DNA from: Microdochium bolleyi
Lineage: Eukaryota > Ascomycota > Sordariomycetes > Xylariales > Microdochiaceae
Direction: 5' to 3'
NCBI GenBank assembly: GCA_001566295.1
Contig: KQ964309.1
Location: 3,996-29,655, forward strand
DNA: 25,660 nt
In this document: in pieces, positions 8,943 through 17,215 of the stretch
Numbering within the stretch: position 1 is the stretch's first letter
How the letters are laid out: each line of letters opens with the position of its first letter
Notes under the pieces: model-generated
The model's database searches: none
What the model was told of the DNA's origin: nothing
The model's input: only the letters and a program-made list of their open reading frames with translations
Made by a program: the position numbers and the translations under genes

Positions 8943-9884
8943 ATGTCTCGGCTTGTACTCACCTCGCAGACCCTTCTCAAGTGCTCAACCCGACAGCTCT
9001 CTCGTCTTCTGAGCACCATGCGTTCTTCAACTCGCATGGCCCAACCAGACCCACATCATACTCTCAGCCAAATCGGCGTCATCGGTATGTCTGCCGTGGG
9101 CAAGACTCGATTTACAGAATGGCTCGAGAGCTCATACTCGGGCACGACCGCTGACGTCAATCTCGTCGAGGTAAGTCTCTACTGGAACCAAGTGCCGCAG
9201 CGACTAACATCGGCGTAGTATTCTCCGACCTATCGGCATACCTACAAACGACTACCCGGGCACAGCATCGACATCAAAGAGTTCCCTGGACTAGGTACAG
9301 AGAATTTTCATAAAATTTCTCGGGATCCGAATAGCCCCATTGTCATATGGATCCTGCTTTATGACCGTACATTCCCGTGTTCGCTCGCCTGGCTGATCAC
9401 GCGCTGGGGAAAGAACTCGTCCAGAAACGCCATCCTCATCGCTGCCAAGTCCGACGAGTGTGCACAGGTGACCAGGGATCGCACTTGGGAGAAAGCTGTA
9501 AGTCAGATTGGACTTCACCCTATCAAATTCTCGGTCAAGGACGGCACAGGTCAGGTGGAGATCTTGAGACTAGTAAGAGACTCGCTGGCGCACGAGAAGC
9601 ACGGGGAGGGCCTGATGACAGAGATTCCGCCCCAGGAGCTCGCCGAGCCCGAGGAATTGTCCACACGTTGTCTGGAACTCGTTTGCAGGGGGGTGATGTA
9701 CACTTGCAGAGGTTGGATCAGCAAATGCCGAGCTCGGTTGGCAGATTGTCCCAGGCGTGACCGGTCTTCCGCGCACAGTAATTGCGCGTTGTGTCGCCTC
9801 CTAGGGGAGCCACATCCCAAGGATCACTCAAGGGGGACGTCTCGCACGGGCACCACCTCTAGCTGGAGCTCTGTTTTCAAGTGA
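8943..9884 (+). CDS. Second Ras-like P-loop GTPase-type protein, paralogue of 5150-6259
   Basis: Two exons, 8943-9170 and 9219-9884, flank a 48-nt phase-0 intron (GTAAGT, branch GACTAAC, GTAG). From the first ATG the product has 297 residues. Starts at 9018 or 9036 are also possible; the longest form has an Arg/Ser/Leu-rich, acid-free N-terminus like a mitochondrial presequence. The G1 loop is GMSAVGKT, preceded by IGVI. G3 appears as KEFPGLG, G4 as AAKSDE and G5 as FSVKDGTGQVE, closer to canonical than in the paralogue. Both proteins share E before the intron, Y-x-x-T-Y/W after it, an LLYD strand and a VCR...R C-terminal block; here the C-terminus is Cys-rich (CRGWISKCRARLADC). The intron position matches intron 2 of the paralogue, which supports common descent. 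A GTP-binding switch or scaffold is inferred; the partner is unknown. Confidence 0.75.
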
Positions 9885-10355
9885 ACTGTGCAGAGGTCGC
9901 CATAACGATGTAATTGACAGACACATTGCGCACAAGATCGAGCTTCAGTTGGTCCACCACGCTCTGTGCCTTGGCGGCAGGTGACGATTCAGCTTCCGAA
10001 ACATGCGCCGCGACTGTGTCAAGTTCAGTATGCTCGCAGCGTCTAGATTGTTCGCACGACGCCGCTGGAAAGCCCGTCAACACTAGCGCACCCTCCAAGC
10101 GAGACAGCGCTCTTCCCACACGACGCGATTGCGGCGCCAGAAGTCACTCTCGGAGCTCGCGCGAGGCATGCACGTTGTGGGCCCGGTGAAGCTGCGCGTC
10201 AGCCCAGAAAGCTGGGGGTCATCCCAGGATAGCGAGGGGCGTCGACCAGGGGTTGGTGTTGTCTTCCGAGCGAATCGGAACGCCGGACTGCATGGTGTTG
10301 GAAATGGCAACGACGCCAGGCCTTGCCCATGGGTCGAGGTCGCAAAGCGCTCCAT
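9877..10355 (-). CDS. Hypothetical 145-residue protein, convergent with GTPase paralogue
   Basis: The two-exon model is 10355-10106 and 10064-9877, with a short 41-nt intron (GTCTCG donor, TTGAC branch, TTTCCAG acceptor, phase 1). It joins two frames that otherwise break: an N-terminal Pro/Ser/Arg-rich segment with SESDFWRRNRVVWEER, and a C-terminal helix-prone segment ending NYIVMATSAQFT. Its stop lies 8 bases inside the end of the GTPase gene on the other strand. The intron is shorter and its donor weaker than most here, so the model is tentative. A stronger GTAAGT donor at about 10397 could mark a further upstream exon. No family recognised. Confidence 0.4.
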
Positions 10356-10677
10356 CGCATCCTGTCGCACCCTGTCGTGGCTGCGACACTTACCACGACT
10401 GGGCTCTGAGGCCTGTTCTTTTGATCAGCTCTGCATTGTGAAAAGCAAGACATGATCCCAGGCGCCGAGCTCTCATGCCTCGATCTCGGGTCAAGCAGCT
10501 GAGATCGAGCTCGAGTGGCGACGCAATGATAGAGCGTGTCACCAACGCGAATATATCAACGTAGTCGAACGATTGCGTCGAAGTCTGGATGTGCCTAGCT
10601 CTCTCTTAGCTCTACACCGTTTCTCAGCCTAACCACGTCTCGCGTCCTTCTCCTCAATCAGCTCAAGACTAGTCAAT

Positions 10678-10994
10678 ATGCCTGGTCCCATACCGTCTAC
10701 TCCGTTTTTCAAGTACCACTGTCGTCATTGGTGGACGGAGAAATGCGAGTCATGGATATTGCTCAATGGAAAGGCGTGTCCGAACTGCGTAGTATGTACT
10801 GTTTACCTACAATATGTAAACCTTGTGTTGAACGCGAGAAGCTCGCTGACACCTGGCTCTCGCAGTCTAAAGGCCGCTACGATGGCGGTGGACCTCCAAA
10901 GGATGGGTACAGAGAGGCACGCGAGAAAGTTCGCAAGCAACAGCTGGAACACCAGCTGCGTAGGAAGGGTTTGGTCTCATCCTGGAAAACATGA
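10678..10994 (+). CDS. Small Cys/His protein, 80 residues
   Basis: Two exons, 10678-10791 and 10866-10994, are joined by a 74-nt phase-0 intron (GTATGT, branch GCTGAC, CTCGCAG). The ATG follows an A/C-rich leader (CAATATG). Exon 1 holds the motif YHCRHWW, then C23, then CPNC at 34-37, giving Cys/His positions C15, H17, C23, C34 and C37 that could bind one zinc. Exon 2 is a Gly-rich turn and then a strongly charged helix (EAREKVRKQQLEHQLRRK). No signal peptide. It resembles the 7388-7787 protein only in being short with an early Cys-x-His; homology is not shown. No named family. Confidence 0.6.
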
Positions 10995-11775
10995 TAGATC
11001 GACTGGTCTTGTTCGCTAGGGTCAACCGCACTGGGCATAGTGCCTGCCAGAATCGTTTGATATCAGCATCACTGTTACACTGCGTGTCCCTGAAGAATCT
11101 GCTGCCTGCCATGATGGCTGGTGCTGTGCCGGTCGGACGGAGGTCAAGTTCATCACCACGCCGGGCATCGATGCAGAAGCTCGTGACCATAGAAGCGGCC
11201 CAAGCAAGGGACGCGACCACTGTAGGGTGCCATGGCAGCCGCACGTCTAGCGAACTGCCGGCAACGACCTGGGGTCTGCTGGACAACCCGGCTATGAGCC
11301 CTGTCTCTGGGCTCTCAGAACGTAGATGGGGCAGCACTACCTGTGATGGTGCGGTGGAACGCCCCGCCATTCTCACTGCTTCTCTGCCTTCAAGGCTCTG
11401 CTCCGCCACAACAGTCCTGACAGCTTTCGCCATTGCAGCCAGTTTACCGCGACCTTGAACGACTCCAGAGGGACACCTTTCGTAGAGACGTGCGCGCTCC
11501 ACCGAGGCCAAAATCGCCACCAGTTTCACGACAGTGCTCAGAGCATCTCTCCCTCGCTCGCCAGCTACTACCGTTTCGCGGGGACAACTACACCACAGAG
11601 CGCAACGAGCGTGACGTCCACCTTCTCCGAGCCTTGCCGAACCTTCCGACGTGGTGTGCCTGGCATCCTCCACCGATGCTGTACGGCCGACCTCAGTCTT
11701 GCGAGAATCAACTTCGAACCGACTCTCCGACACACCCACACTCCACGCGTGAGCCATACAGAAAGACGAGATCAA
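10867..11775 (-). CDS. Long minus-strand open frame, doubtful
   Basis: The frame is open for 302 codons without an ATG at its 5' end; the first ATG lies seven codons in. It is rich in Ala, Arg, Val and Ser and shows no domain. Its 3' end overlaps exon 2 of the 10678-10994 gene on the other strand, and its 5' half is antisense to the plus-strand frame at 11421-11819, which has a good splice acceptor. The length argues for coding potential on one strand; I cannot say which. Confidence 0.2.
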   Translation of the reverse strand: MISSFCMAHAWSVGVSESRFEVDSRKTEVGRTASVEDARHTTSEGSARLGEGGRHARCALWCSCPRETVVAGERGRDALSTVVKLVAILASVERARLYERCPSGVVQGRGKLAAMAKAVRTVVAEQSLEGREAVRMAGRSTAPSQVVLPHLRSESPETGLIAGLSSRPQVVAGSSLDVRLPWHPTVVASLAWAASMVTSFCIDARRGDELDLRPTGTAPAIMAGSRFFRDTQCNSDADIKRFWQALCPVRLTLANKTSRSIMFSRMRPNPSYAAGVPAVACELSRVPLCTHPLEVHRHRSGL

Positions 11776-12095
11776 AGCTCAGGGCCAGCATGTTAGGACG
11801 AGGCCTCGAAAGAGGCTGATTCTTGGACATTAAGGATATTCCGGCAAAACCAGATGTCCGGGTCGGCAACGAACCGAGCAACGCCGCAAGAGCGACAAAC
11901 ACACAAGTTCGGTGGCGATGCCTCCAAGGCTTTCTGGAGCGTGCAGACGAATGCTTACACTCGTTGTCTCGCACCAACTCTCATCACGATTCCAGTCAAC
12001 ACAGAACCGCCGGATACCGCAACGCCGTAGACGACAGTTCGAAATTACCCCGGGTCCTCGGTCGATACCCGCGCGCGCCACCGCACATCGGATGA
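11421..12095 (+). CDS. Open frame broken by a single TGA; possible exon or pseudogene
   Basis: The plus frame runs from 11421 to 11816, meets TGA at 11817-11819, and continues in the same frame to TGA at 12093-12095, together about 220 codons. A likely splice acceptor (ATTGCAG, with CTGAC branch 18 bases upstream) sits at 11432, so coding may begin there as an internal exon; the upstream exon was not found. The first part is Arg/Pro-rich with NLPTWCAWHPPPMLYG; the second contains QVRWRCLQGFLERADECLHS. An intron removing the TGA (donor GTGAGC near 11747) is possible, but I could not make it clean. It conflicts with the minus frames 10867-11775 and 11830-12471. Confidence 0.25.
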
Positions 12096-12471
12096 CTTGA
12101 TCATGATGGATAGGAGAAGAGGAGGGCGGAAAGGAGGGAGCAACCCGGACACATGCAGTCGCGATGCCTCGGCAAAAGCTCATCCTGCTCGATGGGCTGT
12201 CGCAGCTACCTTGGTTAGGCGAGGAAGGAGGCGGCCTGGCGGTGGGCTGCTGTGACGGCCATTGCAACCCTCGCTTCGGTACCGCTGTGTCTGATAGCAA
12301 GTGGAGAATTGGCTGGTGACGTCTCTTGTTGAGTCGTTGAAGTTCCTGGGTCACCAAAGCCAGAGCAACAGGTCGTCTCCTAGCCCTGCCATCCGCGGCA
12401 ATAGCTCCATGCAGTATCCGGAAGATGCAGTTGCATGGATGTAGACTAGGATGACACAATGTAGCATGCAT
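11830..12471 (-). CDS. Unassigned 213-residue open frame
   Basis: This is an intact ATG-initiated minus-strand frame ending in TAA. The N-terminal part is helix-prone and basic (LVTQELQRLNKRRHQPILH), the middle Pro/Ser-rich, and the C-terminal part rich in Cys and Arg. It overlaps the plus frame ending at 12095, a 51-codon plus frame at 12164-12319 (Gly- and Cys-containing) and, at its 5' end, the minus frame 12351-12638. No domain recognised. The strand assignment is uncertain. Confidence 0.28.
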   Translation of the reverse strand: MHATLCHPSLHPCNCIFRILHGAIAADGRARRRPVALALVTQELQRLNKRRHQPILHLLSDTAVPKRGLQWPSQQPTARPPPSSPNQGSCDSPSSRMSFCRGIATACVRVAPSFPPSSSPIHHDQVIRCAVARAGIDRGPGVISNCRLRRCGIRRFCVDWNRDESWCETTSVSIRLHAPESLGGIATELVCLSLLRRCSVRCRPGHLVLPEYP

Positions 12472-12638
12472 CGAGATCTCCCAATGAAAACACTACATCC
12501 AGCCCGTTCTTGTACCCAATCGCAGCCGCAATCACATCGACGTGCCTTGCAGGCAAACACACATGTTGGCTCTATATAAACGACGGCCACTTCCAAGACT
12601 GAGATGTGTTGTCTCACGGAACCATTAGTCACACTCAT
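12351..12638 (-). CDS. Possible Cys-rich 95-residue protein
   Basis: This ATG-initiated minus-strand frame of 95 codons has eleven Cys, many in the motif run CKARRCDCGCDW and the spacing C-x-C-x3-C after it. It lacks a clear N-terminal signal peptide; a hydrophobic stretch (LEVAVVYIE) is too short. It is divergent from the 12796 gene. Its 3' end overlaps the 11830-12471 frame in a different phase, so one of them, or a splice between them, must be wrong. No family recognised. Confidence 0.28.
   Translation of the reverse strand: MSVTNGSVRQHISVLEVAVVYIEPTCVFACKARRCDCGCDWVQERAGCSVFIGRSRCMLHCVILVYIHATASSGYCMELLPRMAGLGDDLLLWLW
12571..12582 (+). promoter_or_regulatory. TATA-box-like element
   Basis: The sequence CTATATAAACG lies about 220 bases before the ATG of the 12796-13120 gene and matches a TATA consensus. 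Between it and the ATG the sequence is pyrimidine- and AC-rich, as in fungal leaders. The match is visual only. Confidence 0.3.
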
Positions 12639-12795
12639 GAGTTCTGGGTAAACAGAAGGAGACGTGGCTTTCCTGATCTCGATTTTCTCGCCTCAGCGTT
12701 ACAATACTACTTGGAGGCTGACTAGGCTCACCACTCATCTCAGGCCTACACGCCAGAGCTGATCAAAGATTTCTGGAAACCTCTGATACTCCGAA

Positions 12796-13120
12796 ATGTC
12801 CTTTTCTGTCCCATGGGCCGACAAGGGTGCTTGGATCCGTCTGGTAAGTGCCAACCAAGTACTCACGCAACGACATCGCTAAAACTTCTGTGCAGAACCA
12901 TGAGTTCCAAGCAATGGCTCAATTGAAGGAGGTCCGGGAGAAATGCGAGGGCTGTGGGAGTCGCAATCGAATCCGGGTCTTTTTCATTCATGCTGCGTCA
13001 CATCCCAAGGAGTTCCCAGAGACCGCAGCTCTTGACTACGAACGGTACTTTTCACAGTATCCTCGAAATGATCAGACATGGCAGCTGGATGAAGAGGCTA
13101 GCGCTAAGAAGAATACATGA
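12796..13120 (+). CDS. Hypothetical 90-residue protein with a CxxC pair
   Basis: Exons 12796-12843 and 12896-13120 flank a 52-nt phase-0 intron (GTAAGT, branch CGCTAAAA, TGTGCAG). The ATG context is CCGAAATG. The N-terminus is MSFSVPWADKGAW, followed by a helix (FQAMAQLKEVREK) leading to CEGCG (C33, C36), then a basic strand RNRIRVFFIH and an acidic, aromatic C-terminal part (LDYERYFSQYPRND). A single CxxC could pair with a second chain or with the nearby His residues. No signal peptide. Family not recognised. Confidence 0.62.
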
Positions 13121-13298
13121 GATTCCAAGTTGTATCCTGCAACACGGGCGATGACTTGATTAAGACCAATTCAATACAAGAGTCTCCTCTACTGCCACAT
13201 ACCTTCTACTTGTCGTGAAACTGGTTCCTTCACCGCCTTGAATTGAAAACCGACAATCTTCTGAACACTCAAGATAATCTCCTCCTGTTTTCTAGCTT

Positions 13299-13598
13299 TC
13301 ACCCGCCCGTCGCTTTACGCAAGAATGCGCTATAAGTCCCGAGGAAGTTGAGGAACTCGTTGGTGTCGCCGGGACCTTCGCTCCTGCGATCTTTCGCGCT
13401 TGGCGAGGCGATATGTTGGTCATCAGATGAGCCGCCCTGATCGTCCTGGCCCTCCTCATCTTGACCTGAATCCCCCCCAGACGAGGAAGACTGCGTCCCT
13501 TCGAGGTCAGATTGAACTTCCAGAGCGCCCCTGGAGACTGAGGCGGGGACAGAGGCTCTGGTGCGACCCCTCGGAGGGCTGGCTCTGGAACGCGACAT
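13299..13598 (-). CDS. Acidic, Ser-rich 99-residue protein
   Basis: This single-exon minus-strand frame runs from ATG at 13598 to TGA. It starts with a basic Ser/Arg/Pro segment (MSRSRASPPRGRTR), then an acidic Asp/Glu/Gln/Ser/Gly tract at about 40-65, then a short helix at the end (NEFLNFLGTYSAFLRK). It looks disordered with one C-terminal interaction helix. Codons are ordinary for the window. No family recognised; it might be a chromatin- or RNA-associated small protein, but that is only a guess from the charge pattern. Confidence 0.5.
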   Translation of the reverse strand: MSRSRASPPRGRTRASVPASVSRGALEVQSDLEGTQSSSSGGDSGQDEEGQDDQGGSSDDQHIASPSAKDRRSEGPGDTNEFLNFLGTYSAFLRKATGG

Positions 13599-13781
13599 GA
13601 GCGCAGCTGCCAGTCCTATGGGAGAGAGGACTGTTGTCGGTATGCTTTGTGATATGCTGTCGATCTCTGCTGTGCTGTCGGTTTCGTGGTTTCGTGCCGG
13701 GCAGTGGGAGACTGACTGTTGAGAAGTATAAGGTAGGAGGAGTGGGAGGTCGATGCTTGTGACAGGAGCGTAGAGCCAGGA

Positions 13782-14361
13782 TCACCCGAACACTGCTGAT
13801 GATATTTTTTGAGAAGAGGGAAGATGGTAGATGGCGATTTCTGGCGAGAGACAGCGGCTCCCCGGCAGTGCGCCATGCCCGCTATTGTGCCCATGCCTGA
13901 TGCATGCTAGACTCTCGGCAATGCGCAAATATTGCTGCCTGAGCAATTCCCCCTGGTGAGCTCGGGAAAGGACGGCGCCTTGCGCGACTCGCAAGTCCCA
14001 CACCTGGTGAATGTCCACATCAAGTGACAGTAGTCGCCGGGTGCCATTACCGCCCTGGGAGCCCAAAAATTTGTGATGATGTTATAGCACACCCAAGAAA
14101 CACTTCTCGCGACAAGAAAGCGCCAGTCAAGGTTCTGTTGCACTCCCTCACGAGGTCAGCATGGGCAGCCTTGACAGTGACACAGAGCGGGCACCGTGGT
14201 TGTAGCTTGATGCGCTCATGCACCGTGTGCCAGGAGAGCATGGACATTGAGGGCCAAGGCTTGTAGCTCACGGATAGGCAGTCCAATTGCAAGACACGAC
14301 TTCCCAGGATCACACTTCCATCGCATCGTGCCATCAGCCCGTTCCCGGGTGGAGTGACCAT
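13782..14361 (-). CDS. Hypothetical 176-residue protein
   Basis: Two exons, 14361-14104 and 14054-13782, are joined by a 49-nt phase-0 intron (GTGTTT donor, CTATAAC branch, CTCCCAG acceptor). The frame is open 22 codons further upstream of the chosen ATG, back to a TAA. Exon 1 contains MSMLSWHTVHERIKL and a CPLC motif, then a helix (AHADLVRECNRTL). Exon 2 continues with RRLLSLDVDIHQVWDLRV and RAHQGELLRQQYLRIAESL. The joined sequence reads as one alpha/beta or helical protein, which supports the intron. No family recognised. It is divergent from the kinase gene at 14552 across about 190 bp. Confidence 0.48.
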
Positions 14362-14551
14362 CTCATACACTGTCTTGGCACTCGCTGGCCGAGGCGGCCC
14401 CTCTTCGACAAGGAGGCTTGGGCACACACATTAGTATGATGACTCAGCTCCCACGCCGCAGCCCAATCCACGCGACGCAAATTTCGCGTGTTTGCTGAAT
14501 TACTTGGACCAGCCTCCTCCGCGTCTGCTGTCAAACTCACCCACGAACACA

Positions 14552-15472
14552 ATGTCGGACCGCACCCTCAAATATTGCATCCAAACCGATACCGAAACCA
14601 CTTGGATCGTTTGTGATGAACTTCGTCTTTTCCGTGTCGAAAAGCCAACGACGACCTCGTGGAGTGATGGGAATGGTCGGTTCTTCGACATCTGTCAACT
14701 GAGTACCCCAACACTCTCTTCTCAACCAGTCAGCGCACAGTCGGACTTCGAGCTCGTCCACAACGTCGCCGAGCAATCAGCAGTCTGGAGGATCGGCGAG
14801 GCGTATTGCAAGGTCAAGGCGAAAGCACGCGCAGGATGCACGCCAGAGCACGTCACGATGGACTTCGTGTGTAAGAAGAATCCCAGGACATTCAAAACGC
14901 CGACAGCGCTCTACCACCAAGAACTTCCAGAATGGTATATCATCATTGTCAGCCGCCTGGAGGGAGACACCATCGCCGAGGCGTGGTGGTCTATGGGAGA
15001 AAAGGAGAAAGATGACTGCATCAAGCAAATGGTCCGCGTTTGCCAGGAGATGACCACATGGCAGAGCAAGCAGGGCATATGCGGCGTCGATGGGCTGAAT
15101 CTTTCGGACGAATTCTTGGCTTTCAAGTCGGACATGACCTCAGAGACACTTATAAGAACATGCAAGGAGCTCAAGATGGACTGCTCAGTATTCAGTTTCT
15201 ATCACTGCGACTTGAGTCCAGCAAACGTCATAATTGGCCCGGATGGATCGATTGGAATCATTGATTGGGAGACGGCAGGCTATGTGCCAAGAGAGTGGTA
15301 TAGGACCAAGGTACGAGTGTGTATGGGCCTGAACTTTGTTGACCGAGATGGTGACATGGCAACAGAATGGAGACGAATGTTCCAAAAGCAGCTAGGGAGT
15401 GAGGGGTTCGGTGAAGTTGCCCATGAGTGGGCGGAGTGGTTCGAGAACAAGAGGGCGAAGTCTGCTAGCTAG
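14552..15472 (+). CDS. Aminoglycoside-phosphotransferase-like kinase
   Basis: This single exon gives 306 residues from ATG at 14552 (AACACAATG) to TAG. The C-terminal half carries the phosphotransferase (APH) signature: FYHCDLSPANVII at about 216-228, where D220 would be the catalytic Asp and N225 a metal ligand, and GIIDWETAGY at about 235-244 with D238 as the second metal-binding Asp. A hinge-like ISR/VSRLEGDTIAEAW precedes them. The N-terminal lobe has a WRIGEAYCKVKAK strand with the candidate ATP lysine. Fungal genomes hold many such proteins; substrates are mostly unknown, so antibiotic resistance should not be assumed. Length is usual for the family. Intron-free, unlike most neighbours. 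Confidence 0.85.
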   Translation: MSDRTLKYCIQTDTETTWIVCDELRLFRVEKPTTTSWSDGNGRFFDICQLSTPTLSSQPVSAQSDFELVHNVAEQSAVWRIGEAYCKVKAKARAGCTPEHVTMDFVCKKNPRTFKTPTALYHQELPEWYIIIVSRLEGDTIAEAWWSMGEKEKDDCIKQMVRVCQEMTTWQSKQGICGVDGLNLSDEFLAFKSDMTSETLIRTCKELKMDCSVFSFYHCDLSPANVIIGPDGSIGIIDWETAGYVPREWYRTKVRVCMGLNFVDRDGDMATEWRRMFQKQLGSEGFGEVAHEWAEWFENKRAKSAS

Positions 15473-15528
15473 TCAGGACCGAGGAGACAGAGAGATAATG
15501 GCCAAGGGACTTACGCCCGTGTCATCGT

Positions 15529-15656
15529 TTAGACAGTCTGCGAAAGTGGGGTACCGCACTTCTCACATGTGGCCCGACCGGAAATGTTGTTGATTCCACA
15601 GTCCGCTTTGGGACATTTTGCGCTGTTGACGGGCGTCTCGGGAATAGTCGATGCCA
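15529..15656 (-). CDS. 42-residue Cys4 zinc-ribbon-like miniprotein
   Basis: A minus-strand ATG at 15656 in good context (CCACTATGGC) opens 42 codons to TAA. After a Thr/Pro-rich start come C-P-K-A-D-C and, 12 residues on, C-E-K-C-G, the spacing of a small zinc ribbon. The frame is open further upstream but without ATG, so the short form is chosen. A GCGTAAGT sequence about 13 bases after the stop could be a splice donor in the 3' UTR, or a sign of a longer spliced product. It is convergent with the kinase gene. Too short for a family call. Confidence 0.45.
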
Positions 15657-16140
15657 TAGTGGTGGTCGTGGGGATCTGGATGATGAACAGGGAAGGGGTA
15701 GGGACTCGTCTGGATTTCACGTATTGCTCGAAAATTGATACGGGAAGGGCACGACTATTTATCCTCGCTCTAGCGTGTTTACTGGGACGAGGCAACAGTC
15801 GCACCGCCTCACTTCTTATGCACCTGTCTCAATGGGTGATCAGCATGCATTCATGGGTTGACAGTTCTGCCAGATGTCGTGCTGGCCATGCTGCGTGAGG
15901 AAGGTCGAGCCATGGGGCCTACTGCATGGTGGCGATAGGCCAAGCCGACCCATGGTCAGCTTGACTCGCCTGCAGGGTGGGAAACGAATGTGACCCTATG
16001 TGCGTCGCCGGATTCATGACCAAGTCGGCGCCTGGAGCCTTTGTGGATGCCGGAGTGTATGGCTCAGTGGCAAGATACTGACGCCGTATCAGACCATAGC
16101 ATCTCGAAGGAGCAACACTGCTCTCACTGTTCGCAACGCC
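15657..16140. other. Spacer without a supported gene
   Basis: The left part would be the leader of the 42-residue gene; an A/T-rich AAATAGTCG-like element lies near 15750. Plus-strand frame 15569-15898 is antisense to that gene and has no motif. I see nothing else. Confidence 0.4.
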
Positions 16141-16416
16141 TCAGCAATCCAGGAAAGCTCGCAGTCGTGCTTGTGACAGTGTGATTAGCAGGCATGCCGC
16201 GTACGTTAGCTCACGCACAGATCGGACAACCACTTTGTGGACCGTAAGCAAAATGGGGTTTTCGGCGGGAAGTTGCCCGATTTGGCGCGCAAAGTGCACC
16301 CTGGTAAACGCATTGACGCGGTCGATCAGACTGAGTAAGGCGTGATGGCGCAATAACATCCAAGCATAGACAGCATTCCTGTTTGCCGCGGTCTGGGCTC
16401 CCACTGCCGGCGACAA
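16141..16416 (-). CDS. Open frame overlapping the end of the 238-residue gene
   Basis: This is a minus frame of 91 codons without an ATG at its upstream end. It is hydrophobic and helical (YAWMLLRHHALLSLIDRV; LLTVHKVVVRSVRELTYAA). It overlaps the last 30 codons of the model ending at 16326 but in another frame. It could be the true C-terminus of that gene if an unseen intron or a frameshift is present, or a shadow. No independent start is visible. Confidence 0.2.
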   Translation of the reverse strand: MSPAVGAQTAANRNAVYAWMLLRHHALLSLIDRVNAFTRVHFARQIGQLPAENPILLTVHKVVVRSVRELTYAACLLITLSQARLRAFLDC

Positions 16417-17215
16417 TGAATATCTTCAGGAGCTGCGTCGATTATCAGCGACTTCGTGACACTGTATGACAAGAGTTTCGCCAGCACGAAGTCAAGAAAA
16501 TCTGCGCTGCAAGCAGTTGAGGATGGGATCGCCTCGGCCGTGACGACAACCTAAAGTGTTTGTAGTCGCTAGATATCTAGGGGATATGATTACCCCTATC
16601 GTGTGGGAGATGCGCCTCACTTGTCTACAATTGTGATGGGGCCTAACCGTAGTGCTCGCAGAGACTACAATATAACTTCGCCGGCCAGGACCACTAAGCT
16701 GGCTTTTGGTCGCCAGACTCGCAAGTGCAGACCGCAATATCTTCAAGACTCTGCCAATGCCTTTGTGGACCAACACGACAACAGGGAAATCCACACACTC
16801 CATTTCACAGCCGCACGTCTCCTCAAGTCTCTCAATCTCTCCCGAAAGCTTTCAATTCTGCTGTGTTGAGTGCTGAAATCGTCCCCAGGATCGACCTTGG
16901 CGAATTTGTGTGACCCTAACTCGTTGAGTATCCCGTCGCTATTACCGAGCATGACCAAACGGTTGGCCTTGTTGCCAGATACGGGTTCTTTCTTCAGAAC
17001 ACGACCAGAATTCTTGGGGCTAAATACGCGAGTCCATTTACTCTAGAGAGCGTTAGCCGCCGTGGCTGCAAGGCTCAGCAGTAGCATACCTTTTTTCCGA
17101 AGTCGGTGCTCTCGATTGGCCGGGTTTCTTCGTCTAAAGGACCATGCTGCCCTATGGTCCGAACCTTTGTCGTCGTTTCGATGGAGATGGCTATCTCGTT
17201 CTGATTCAGCGCCAT
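16326..17215 (-). CDS. Hypothetical 238-residue protein, four exons
   Basis: Exons are 17215-17090, 17042-16817, 16760-16621 and 16550-16326, with introns of 47 nt (GTATGC, branch GCTAAC, CTCTAG), 56 nt (GTGCGG, AAAG, no clear branch) and 70 nt (GTGAGG, CTTTAG). All phases agree. If intron 2 is not spliced the protein stops after 141 residues (TGA at 16743). The N-terminus is Thr/Glu-rich and polar; the middle contains basic helices (SRIESFRERLRDLRRR); later parts read RVLKILRSALASLATKSQ and FLDFVLAKLLSYSVTKSL. Several conserved-looking Cys are near the end. No domain recognised. The first junction is well supported; the second and the C-terminus are weak. Confidence 0.5.
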
